Source of the DNA: an uncultured Bacteroides sp.
GTDB lineage: Bacteria; Bacteroidota; Bacteroidia; Bacteroidales; Bacteroidaceae
Direction: 5' to 3'
Assembly: GCF_900547205.1 (NCBI RefSeq)
Contig: NZ_URFY01000002.1
Span: 1 to 64,000, forward strand
Length of the DNA: 64,000 nucleotides
In this document: one piece after another, positions 17,420 through 23,683 of the stretch
How the letters are laid out: the number at the start of each line of letters is the position of its first letter
Position numbering within the stretch: position 1 is the stretch's first letter
Program-made: the position numbers and the translations under genes
The notes under the pieces: generated by a model
The model's database searches: none
The model's input: only the letters and a program-made list of their open reading frames with translations
Told to the model about the DNA's origin: nothing

Positions 17420-18709
17420 TTAGAAAGAATACTGCAACAGCATATTCAATCGATTCGCATGGCTGGTTGAAGAGCTGAAATCACTTTTCCATCCTCTCAG
17501 ATACTCAATACCGACTTGCATATTGCTTGTCACATTCCAGAAAGCATTGGCAGCGAGATACTGCCCTTTGCGATAAGAATCGGGATTCTCGCTTGGATAT
17601 CCGTTTTCAGAATAGAGTCTGGACAAACTATAGGTGCCCGATACAAAAACGCTCGGACAAATGTTGTATCGCAAACCTGCATACCATCCCAACATCGGAA
17701 GAACCTGCATCTTACCCTCTTGGTCGGGATTGGGAACGAGGTCAACGTTCAGGTTGCTGATATCGGTGAGGAACGAACCGATTCCTTTACCATAATTTAC
17801 CTGTCCGTACATTTGCAACCTCTTCGCAATGTTGAACGTAGTAGAAGCTTGTACACCGAATCCGGTAGCCGAATACGCCTTATTGTGCACATTGCTCGAA
17901 TAAGTCATGCTACGGATGATACCTCCCAGTTTGATGTGACTGCTGCTGTTCCAACTATATTGTGCTGAAGCGGCAAAGTCGGGCATACGCTGGGTGTTGA
18001 TAGCCAAATGATTATTAGTCGTACCATCTACCGAAGGCATTTCCATTGCAACACCAAACTTGAAGTTCTTCAGCTTATCGCACATATAGCTGAGTTGCGT
18101 GGTGCGGTAGAACGTGGAACCGGCTGGTCCGGCAAAGTCGATAGTGGGAGGGAGCGCCGAAGGATCCATAAAAGAACCGTAGTTGTATCCGATGGTGAAA
18201 CCAAGGAATTGTGCATAGGCATTGTGTAGTTCAAACGTCTTGCCGTTACCACGGAATATTCCGGCAGTGTAGACCACGAAGTCGCCGAGATGCTTTGTGC
18301 GTCCCACCAGTTTGAGGAATAGGGTAGAAGTGGATATATCCATCTGAAACTGGTTCTTGGAAAAATTTCCTTTTCCCGCTCGTCCTATCAGTGACGGATA
18401 GAAATCTATGTCGTCCACGATACCGTTGAAATCATACTCTCCTGTAGCACGAACCGACCCGCCGATGCCAAGGGCGAATTTACCTTTCCGGTCGGTCAGC
18501 AGGAAGCGCGGAGCCAACGGGTCATGGAAACGCATCTGCTGGCGGTCGTTCATGATACGTACTATTTCATCGCCTGCCTTGTCCTTCGCGACAAACATGA
18601 TGGAATTTGGTTCTTCATCCTCGATGACTACCTTCTCCTGCGCATGAGCACAGACAGGGAGAATTCCTATCCCCAGTAGCACAGCTACCATTTTAAAGCT
18701 TGTTTTCAT
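17420..18709 (-). CDS. DcaP-like trimeric porin family protein
   Basis: 429 residues with a cleavable signal peptide (PVCAHAQ). After a short N-terminal stretch (EDEEPNSIMFVAKDKAGDEI), the sequence shows IGGSVRATGEYDFNG and FQMDISTSTLFLKLVG, features of DcaP-like porins, then regular amphipathic strands to the terminal phenylalanine (LLQYSF), needed for BAM recognition. It probably passes small solutes or carboxylates; substrate not determinable. Divergent from the ECF sigma gene, with 161 nt between. Confidence 0.8.
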   Translation of the reverse strand: MKTSFKMVAVLLGIGILPVCAHAQEKVVIEDEEPNSIMFVAKDKAGDEIVRIMNDRQQMRFHDPLAPRFLLTDRKGKFALGIGGSVRATGEYDFNGIVDDIDFYPSLIGRAGKGNFSKNQFQMDISTSTLFLKLVGRTKHLGDFVVYTAGIFRGNGKTFELHNAYAQFLGFTIGYNYGSFMDPSALPPTIDFAGPAGSTFYRTTQLSYMCDKLKNFKFGVAMEMPSVDGTTNNHLAINTQRMPDFAASAQYSWNSSSHIKLGGIIRSMTYSSNVHNKAYSATGFGVQASTTFNIAKRLQMYGQVNYGKGIGSFLTDISNLNVDLVPNPDQEGKMQVLPMLGWYAGLRYNICPSVFVSGTYSLSRLYSENGYPSENPDSYRKGQYLAANAFWNVTSNMQVGIEYLRGWKSDFSSSTSHANRLNMLLQYSF

Positions 18710-18870
18710 TATAATTTAAGTTTAGGTGAATGCCCAAAGAACAACTCAAAAAAGAAATGGTTGAGAGGGCACGGGAAAAATAGCCAAACTTATCGGAAGA
18801 ATTGCTATTTAAAATGATTCTAAAAAGACGGACCTTTGTATCGTACTAATAAGATAAAGGAAATACGACG

Positions 18871-19374
18871 ATGGAGAAAGTAGAATTTACCAAAGGAATA
18901 GTAGCGATGGAAGCAGATTTACATCGTTTCGCATATAAATTGACCTCTGATCGTGATTTGGCAAACGACTTGGTTCAGGATTGTGTATTGCAGGCATTGG
19001 ATAATCATGAGAAATTTACGTATTCAAAAAACCTGAAAGGATGGATGTATACCCTTATGCGTAACATCTTCGTCAACAACTACCGACGCACCGTTCGCGA
19101 AATGAACATCATGGACGATACTTATTCTATCAATCAACAGACGATGATAAAGGATGAGGATGGTGACAGATTTGAATTTGCTTATGACATGAAGCAATTG
19201 TATAGCGTGATTCGTGCCATACCCGAAGATATGAAAGTTCCTTTCCAGATGTTTGTGGCAGGATTCAAATACAGAGAGATAGCCGAGAAGCTGGGATTGC
19301 CGATGGGAACTGTAAAGAGCCGTTTGTTTTTCATCCGTAAGCGGTTGAAGGAAGAGTTGAAAGATTTTTCATAA
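18871..19374 (+). CDS. ECF-type RNA polymerase sigma factor without adjacent anti-sigma
   Basis: 167 residues. Region 2 (RDLANDLVQDCVLQALDNHEKF and the LKGWMYTLMRNIFVNNYRR core) and region 4 (YREIAEKLGLPMGTVKSRLFFIRKRL, a helix-turn-helix) are intact. No anti-sigma gene follows; instead there is a terminator and the two LEA-like genes on the opposite strand. A possible -7-like GACCTTTG lies at 18851-18858. The regulon is unknown; control of the porin or LEA-like genes is only a positional guess. Confidence 0.92.
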   Translation: MEKVEFTKGIVAMEADLHRFAYKLTSDRDLANDLVQDCVLQALDNHEKFTYSKNLKGWMYTLMRNIFVNNYRRTVREMNIMDDTYSINQQTMIKDEDGDRFEFAYDMKQLYSVIRAIPEDMKVPFQMFVAGFKYREIAEKLGLPMGTVKSRLFFIRKRLKEELKDFS

Positions 19375-19468
19375 TATCTAATAATAAGGTTTTCAATAAG
19401 AGGTTTTAAAATTCGATTTCATACTACGATTATTATAAAGAGAGAGTTAAGTGTTTCAAGGTTAGAGT

Positions 19469-19523
19469 GATAAGCCTTACCGTCAGATTGTGAATGCTGA
19501 TGGGAAGGCTTATCTTATTCTTA
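19469..19523. terminator. Bidirectional terminator between sigma and LEA-like genes
   Basis: An 18-bp stem with two mismatches: GATAAGCCTTACCGTCAG pairs with CTGATGGGAAGGCTTATC, followed by TTATTCTTA on the plus strand. Confidence 0.78.
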
Positions 19524-19548
19524 GGGTGGGAGTCTGTTCTATCAAAAT

Positions 19549-19833
19549 TTAGTCCATCATCTCCTTAACCCTGTCTTTCGCTTTCTGGGCTGTTTCCTGC
19601 ACAGAGTGGGCAGCTTCATTAGCTTTTTCTTTCATAGTGTGGCCCGCTTCCGTTGCTTTTTCTTTGGCTACGTTTGCAGAATGCTCCACTTGCTTTTTCA
19701 AGCTGTCGCCCGAGTGTGCAGATGCTTCCGCACCTCTTTCTTTGGCTTCTTCAGCTCTTTGCTCAGTGAGTCTGGCATTTTCTTCCTCTTGCATTGCTGC
19801 TTCTTTCACGTCTTTTTTTAATTGATGTTCCAT
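19549..19833 (-). CDS. LEA-like / apolipoprotein-like repeat protein, copy 2
   Basis: 94 residues, almost all Ala, Glu, Lys, Gln and His, with no hydrophobic core. Imperfect 11-residue repeats (for example AKEKATEAGHTMKEKANEAAH) resemble group 3 LEA proteins and YtxH-like stress proteins, which are disordered and become helical on drying or at surfaces. No signal peptide. It is a clear paralogue of the gene just upstream, sharing the ending AQKAKDRVKEM and similar sequence around the start (CTTATTGTCATGG versus CTTACTATCATGG). Likely role is protection of protein or envelope under stress, by family analogy only. Confidence 0.72.
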   Translation of the reverse strand: MEHQLKKDVKEAAMQEEENARLTEQRAEEAKERGAEASAHSGDSLKKQVEHSANVAKEKATEAGHTMKEKANEAAHSVQETAQKAKDRVKEMMD

Positions 19834-19910
19834 GACAATAAGGTTTTTAAGTTAAACATTCATTTGAGACAATTTCTATGAAAAATATGGTGACATAACC
19901 CGATAAAGAA

Positions 19911-20195
19911 TTAGTCTTTCATTTCTTTCACTCTGTCTTTAGCCTTTTGAACATGTTCTTTGGCAGAATGTTCCATTTCAGAAGCCTTTTCTTTTACGGT
20001 GTTTTTTGCTTCGGTAGCCTTTTCCTTAGCAACGTGACCGGCATGTTCAGCTTTCTGTTTCATACCGTGACCGGCATCGGATGCTTTTTCTTCAGTTCTT
20101 TCCTTAGCTTGTTTAGCATCCATTTCAGCAGTTTTAGCACTATGCTTTGCATGATCTGCTGTCTCTTTTACATCTTTTTTTGTTTGATTATCCAT
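19911..20195 (-). CDS. LEA-like / apolipoprotein-like repeat protein, copy 1
   Basis: 94 residues, the same length as its neighbour. 11-mer-like repeats run through the whole protein (AKHSAKTAEMDAKQAKERTE, then HVAKEKATEAKNTVKEKASE), ending VQKAKDRVKEMKD. It lacks Cys, Trp, Tyr and Phe and would be heat-soluble and disordered. It lies upstream of copy 2 on the same strand with 77 nt between. Tandem duplication is the simplest origin. Confidence 0.72.
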   Translation of the reverse strand: MDNQTKKDVKETADHAKHSAKTAEMDAKQAKERTEEKASDAGHGMKQKAEHAGHVAKEKATEAKNTVKEKASEMEHSAKEHVQKAKDRVKEMKD

Positions 20196-20384
20196 GATAG
20201 TAAGTATTTAGTGAATCATGCATATAATACAGTTGGGCGACTAAAAAAGATTGATGCCTTAATGAAGTTTTAGGATTAAGTTTGTTAAAGTTGCGATATG
20301 CTAATTGTGCATTTGCATTTTTTATATGGCTTACCTTCCACATTATTATTTAGTCTTTCTTTTTGCCTTCTCGCTTTTTTGGTA

Positions 20385-20392
20385 TAACTTTG
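20385..20392 (+). promoter_or_regulatory. Promoter for the queuosine transporter-queC operon
   Basis: TAACTTTG (-7) with TTTG at 20362-20365 (-33), 19 nt apart: a near-perfect Bacteroides promoter. Start of transcription near 20399 gives a leader of about 75 nt that would contain the candidate preQ1 element. Confidence 0.78.
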
Positions 20393-20437
20393 TAGCCCGA
20401 ATTAAGAATAAAGACGTATGATGCCGTGAATAGCGGT

Positions 20438-20470
20438 CGTGTATTCTAGAACACCACGTAAAAAACAGGA
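20438..20470 (+). ncRNA. Candidate preQ1-I-type riboswitch
   Basis: The leader holds a stem CGTG/CACG enclosing loop TATTCTAGAACAC, followed by the A-rich tail TAAAAAACAGGAA that runs into the ribosome-binding region 3 nt before the ATG. PreQ1-I switches have a 5-bp stem, loop UUCUAG..ACAC, and an A-rich tail whose end pairs with the loop, occluding the Shine-Dalgarno. The loop and tail agree well; the loop cytosine in ACACC that reads preQ1 is present. The stem is only 4 bp and the loop-tail pairing (CUAG with CAGG) is imperfect. Position directly before a queuosine precursor transporter and queC supports it. Translational control is the likely mode. Confidence 0.5.
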
Positions 20471-20473
20471 ATT

Positions 20474-21154
20474 ATGAAAGAAAAAGTATCAGTACCCTTT
20501 ATGCTGCTGGGCATTCTTTTTAATGTATGCCTTATTGCAGCCAATCTTCTCGAAACGAAAGTAATCCAAGTCGGTAGCCTGACGGTGACGGCCGGGTTGT
20601 TGGTTTTTCCTATATCTTATATTATTAACGATTGCATCGCCGAAGTATGGGGATTCAAGAAAGCACGTCTCATCATTTGGAGCGGTTTTGCGATGAACTT
20701 CTTTGTGGTTGCCCTCGGGCTGATAGCTGTTGCCATTCCGGCAGCACCTTTCTGGGAGGGTGAGGAGCACTTCGATTTCGTGTTCGGCATGGCTCCCCGA
20801 ATCGTCTTTGCCAGTCTGATGGCTTTTCTGGTAGGTTCGTTCCTCAATGCGTATGTGATGAGTAAAATGAAGATAGCCAGCCAGGGACGGAACTTCTCTG
20901 CCCGTGCCATTCTGTCTACATTGGTGGGTGAGACTGCCGATTCGTTGATTTTCTTTCCGGTGGCTTTCGGAGGAGTGATAGCTTGGAAAGAACTGCTCAT
21001 CATGATGGGAATACAGATTGTGTTGAAGTCGATGTACGAAGTCATCATCCTTCCGGTGACTATCCGTGTGGTGAAAGCTATCAAGAGGATAGACGGTAGC
21101 GACGTTTACGATACCGATATTTCCTATAATATACTGAAAGTAAAAGATGTTTAG
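20474..21154 (+). CDS. Queuosine precursor transporter (YhhQ/QPTR family)
   Basis: 226 residues with about six membrane helices. The family motif region SYIINDCIAEVWGFKKARLIIW and the later VGETADSLIFFPVAFGG match YhhQ proteins, which import preQ0/preQ1 (or queuine-type precursors). The gene is followed immediately by queC: its TAG is directly next to the queC ATG. Both a well-formed promoter and a candidate preQ1 element lie upstream, consistent with feedback control by the imported or synthesised precursor. Confidence 0.92.
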   Translation: MKEKVSVPFMLLGILFNVCLIAANLLETKVIQVGSLTVTAGLLVFPISYIINDCIAEVWGFKKARLIIWSGFAMNFFVVALGLIAVAIPAAPFWEGEEHFDFVFGMAPRIVFASLMAFLVGSFLNAYVMSKMKIASQGRNFSARAILSTLVGETADSLIFFPVAFGGVIAWKELLIMMGIQIVLKSMYEVIILPVTIRVVKAIKRIDGSDVYDTDISYNILKVKDV

Positions 21155-21814
21155 ATGAATAAAGAAAGCGCTTTGGTTGTGTTCAGCGGTGGGCAGGATT
21201 CAACTACTTGCCTGTTTTGGGCAAAACGTAATTTCAAGAAGGTGTACGCCTTGAGTTTCCTGTATGGACAGAAGCATGAAAAAGAAGTGGAATTGGCACG
21301 GGAGATTGCCCGGAAAGCCGGAGTGGAGTTCGATGTAATGGATGTTTCTTTCATCGGGACGCTGGGACATAACTCGCTGACTGACGCTACGATGGTGATG
21401 GATCAGGAGAAACCGGCGGATAGTTTCCCGAATACATTTGTGCCGGGACGCAATTTGTTTTTCCTAAGTATTGCAGCCGTTTATGCCCGCGAACGTGGCA
21501 TTAACCACATTGTAACCGGAGTTTCACAGACAGATTTCAGCGGTTATCCTGATTGTCGGGATGCGTTTATTAAGTCTCTCAATGTGACGTTGAATCTGGC
21601 TATGGATGAACAATTCGTGCTTCATACCCCGTTGATGTGGATAGATAAGGCGGAAACATGGGCTTTGGCGGATGAATTGGGAGTGTTGGACGTGATACGT
21701 AATGAGACTTTGACGTGCTATAATGGTGTCCCGGGAGATGGCTGCGGGCATTGTCCGGCCTGCACGTTGCGTAGGGAAGGACTAGAGAAGTATTTAAAAA
21801 ATAAGAACCAATAA
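21155..21814 (+). CDS. queC: 7-cyano-7-deazaguanine synthase QueC
   Basis: 219 residues. QueC converts 7-carboxy-7-deazaguanine to preQ0 using ATP and ammonia. The N-terminal PP-loop SGGQDSTTC binds ATP, and the C-terminal zinc site is CxxxxxxxxCxxCxxC-like (CYNGVPGDGCGHCPACTLR). GRNLFFLSIAA and VSQTDFSGYPDCRD are conserved QueC blocks. It abuts the transporter with no gap. Confidence 0.97.
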   Translation: MNKESALVVFSGGQDSTTCLFWAKRNFKKVYALSFLYGQKHEKEVELAREIARKAGVEFDVMDVSFIGTLGHNSLTDATMVMDQEKPADSFPNTFVPGRNLFFLSIAAVYARERGINHIVTGVSQTDFSGYPDCRDAFIKSLNVTLNLAMDEQFVLHTPLMWIDKAETWALADELGVLDVIRNETLTCYNGVPGDGCGHCPACTLRREGLEKYLKNKNQ

Positions 21815-21846
21815 TATTCTCTACACAGAGATAAAAATGCGTTTTT

Positions 21847-21960
21847 TGCTGTCACTGTCACACTTTGGGGGTTAAAGCCTTGAGTGTAAGAGGAATGGAC
21901 TGTGACAGCAAGTGTGACAGCAGCCGAAAAAGGGTGTTTTGCTGTCACCGTGCTGTCACA
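21847..21960. repeat. TGCTGTCAC direct/inverted repeat cluster (alternative hairpins)
   Basis: TGCTGTCACTGTCACAC (21847-21863) is followed by two GTGACAGC copies (21901-21922) and two TGCTGTCAC copies (21940-21959). The second and third blocks form an almost perfect 21-bp stem with a 17-nt loop. The first block can compete for the second, so two mutually exclusive folds are possible. Confidence 0.7.
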
Positions 21961-22037
21961 TTGATAAGCTATGATTGCTGAATGATAAGAGCTTCTGACC
22001 AGGAGGGTATACCGTGCTGATATAGTTTCATCAGTGC

Positions 22038-22206
22038 GAAACTCAAGTTTCACCGGCTTGAAACTGTAGTTCCACCGGCTTGAAACTGTAGTTCCACCGG
22101 CTTGAAACTCTAGTTCCATCGGCTTGAAACTGTAGTTCCAAAGGCTATGAAACTGTAGTTTCAAGCAGTGGGAACTGTAGTTCCAAGCAATGGAAACTAA
22201 AGTTTC
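22038..22206. repeat. Array of near-palindromes at 22-nt spacing (GAAACT..AGTTTC type)
   Basis: Eight dyads of form GAAACTnnAGTTYC have centres at about 22044.5, 22066.5, 22088.5, 22110.5, 22132.5, 22155.5, 22177.5 and 22199.5: steps of 22, 22, 22, 22, 23, 22, 22. Four central units (22055-22142) are near-identical copies of GGCTTGAAACTGTAGTTCC plus 3 nt. Outer units are degenerate in the linker but keep the dyad. There are no spacers of unique sequence, so it is not CRISPR. Confidence 0.85.
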
Positions 22207-22361
22207 AAGGCATGGAACACTTCGGGAGTGCTTGGAAGCCGATAACTACAGACAGTAGTTGTGGATTGAAATATCTAGGCGTCGGGCGATAGATAGTGTT
22301 GATGGATATAAAGATGAAATGCGTTTTTTCTTGTGTAGTGATTGTATTTTAAACTATTGCA

Positions 22362-22817
22362 ATGACTGAATTAAAAGATCAACTTTCCTTGTTAGGAGGA
22401 AAAACCGAGTATAAGCAAGATTATGCTCCTGAAGTATTGGAAGCCTTTGATAATAAGCATCCTGAGAATGATTATTGGGTACGTTTCAACTGCCCTGAGT
22501 TCACGAGCCTATGTCCTATCACGGGGCAACCGGACTTTGCCGAAATACGCATCAGTTATATTCCGGATATAAAAATGGTAGAAAGCAAGAGCTTGAAACT
22601 ATACTTGTTTAGTTTCCGTAATCATGGGGCTTTCCACGAAGACTGCGTGAATATTATCATGAAGGACCTTATCCGGTTGATGAATCCCAAATACATTGAA
22701 GTGACTGGAATATTCACTCCGCGCGGAGGGATTTCTATTTATCCGTATGCCAATTATGGTCGTTCGGGTACGAAGTTCGAGCAGATGGCGGAGCATCGGT
22801 TGATGAATCGGGAATAG
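22362..22817 (+). CDS. queF: NADPH-dependent preQ0 reductase QueF (short form)
   Basis: 151 residues, type I QueF. It reduces the nitrile of preQ0 to the amine of preQ1. The active-site cysteine Cys51 is in FTSLCPITGQPDFAEI, with the acid Asp58 after it, and the conserved ESKSLKLYLFSFRNHGAFHE follows. The C-terminal ARGGISIYPYAN-like block (TPRGGISIYPYANYG) is present. It lies 547 nt after queC with a repeat array between, unlike the tight spacing usual in such operons. Confidence 0.96.
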   Translation: MTELKDQLSLLGGKTEYKQDYAPEVLEAFDNKHPENDYWVRFNCPEFTSLCPITGQPDFAEIRISYIPDIKMVESKSLKLYLFSFRNHGAFHEDCVNIIMKDLIRLMNPKYIEVTGIFTPRGGISIYPYANYGRSGTKFEQMAEHRLMNRE

Positions 22818-22862
22818 ATGTTCCTATAATAATGAAATATAATGATATAAAATATCTTGGAC

Positions 22863-23486
22863 ATGACTCGTACTGTACCTGTTGATTTACAAAAATATGT
22901 CTGTCAAAGCATCATCCCGCAATACGCCAGCTTCGACAAGGCACACCAGATTGATCATGTAGAAAAAGTGATTGAAGAAAGTCTGAAATTAGCAGTACAT
23001 TACGAAGTTGACCATTCGATGGTTTTCGTAATTGCTGCTTATCACGACTTGGGTTTGTGCGAAGGGCGTGAATTTCATCACATAGTTTCCGGCAGAATGC
23101 TGCTTGCCGATGAAACTTTGCACCAGTGGTTTACAGACGAGCAATTGTCGCAAATGAAAGAAGCGATAGAAGACCATCGTGCTTCCAATAAACAAGCTCC
23201 GAGAAGTATCTATGGAAAGATTGTTGCAGAAGCCGACCGGATTATTGACCCCGAAGTTACTCTGCGGCGTACCGTTCAATATGGAATGTCGCACTATCCG
23301 GAGATGAATAAGGAGCAGCAATATGAGCGATTTCGCAAACATCTTAATGATAAATATGTAGAGGGTGGGTATCTGAAATTATGGATACCCCAATCAGATA
23401 ATGTCGTGCGGCTGGCAGAGCTTCGGCGACTGATTGCGGATGAAGCCAAGTTAACAAAGGTGTTTGATAAACTGTATTCAGAATAA
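22863..23486 (+). CDS. HD-domain protein (putative metal-dependent phosphohydrolase)
   Basis: 207 residues from ATG 22863; a TTG two codons earlier is less likely. The HD signature is present: HQIDHVEKVIEESLKLAVHY supplies the first His, AAYHDLGL the HD pair, HHIVSGRML and IEDHRASN the further ligands, and EADRIIDP the final Asp. Such proteins hydrolyse nucleotides or nucleotide signals; substrate unknown. It follows queF by 45 nt and could be cotranscribed, but this kind of HD protein is not a known queuosine enzyme. Confidence 0.85.
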   Translation: MTRTVPVDLQKYVCQSIIPQYASFDKAHQIDHVEKVIEESLKLAVHYEVDHSMVFVIAAYHDLGLCEGREFHHIVSGRMLLADETLHQWFTDEQLSQMKEAIEDHRASNKQAPRSIYGKIVAEADRIIDPEVTLRRTVQYGMSHYPEMNKEQQYERFRKHLNDKYVEGGYLKLWIPQSDNVVRLAELRRLIADEAKLTKVFDKLYSE

Positions 23487-23651
23487 TATTGCAGAAGATA
23501 TTTTGGAGAAAAATAATCTTGTGGCAGAATATCCGTACATCGTAAGTAAGTTATCTAAAGAATTAAGTGTATATTTACGGCAAAAAGATGCTCAACGTCC
23601 GTTTTTAAAGCTACAGGAGAGTCTGTTCCGTGTCCGGACGAAATGATGTAA
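23487..23651 (+). pseudogene. C-terminal remnant of a sulfatase gene
   Basis: Immediately after the HD stop, the frame reads EKNNLVAEYPYIVSKLSKEL then VYLRQKDAQRPFLK, which is the usual end of Bacteroides sulfatases (NLAxxYPxIVxxLxxEL, AQRP). After FLK the frame breaks, and the +1 frame continues as ATGESVPCPDEMM and a stop at about 23651, again matching the standard KATGxxVPxPDE ending. So about 53 codons of a sulfatase tail survive with one frameshift and no catalytic domain. The ATG of a 60-codon frame at 23464 is inside the HD gene and is not a real start. Confidence 0.7.
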
Positions 23652-23683
23652 TTTGATTATTTAATTTTTTATTCCTTAAATTT

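Larger units (their letters stand above)
21815..22361. other. Repeat-rich gap between queC and queF
   Basis: No gene is supported in these 547 nt. The first part (21847-21960) has GTGACAGC direct and inverted repeats able to form a long hairpin; the second (22038-22240) holds an array of near-palindromes at 22-nt spacing. Reading frames across the array only reflect the repeat. queF has no clear promoter just upstream, so it may be read through from queC. Confidence 0.7.

Noticed and set aside
21718..22164. Minus-strand frame with repeating WNYSFKP-like peptide
   Set aside because: The periodic peptide is only a translation of the 22-nt repeat; the frame begins inside queC antisense and has no signal of translation.
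22038..22206. CRISPR array
   Set aside because: Units follow one another with no unique 30-nt spacers, and no cas gene is in the window.
23464..23646. Independent 60-residue gene
   Set aside because: Its ATG is inside the HD gene; the rest is a frameshifted sulfatase tail.
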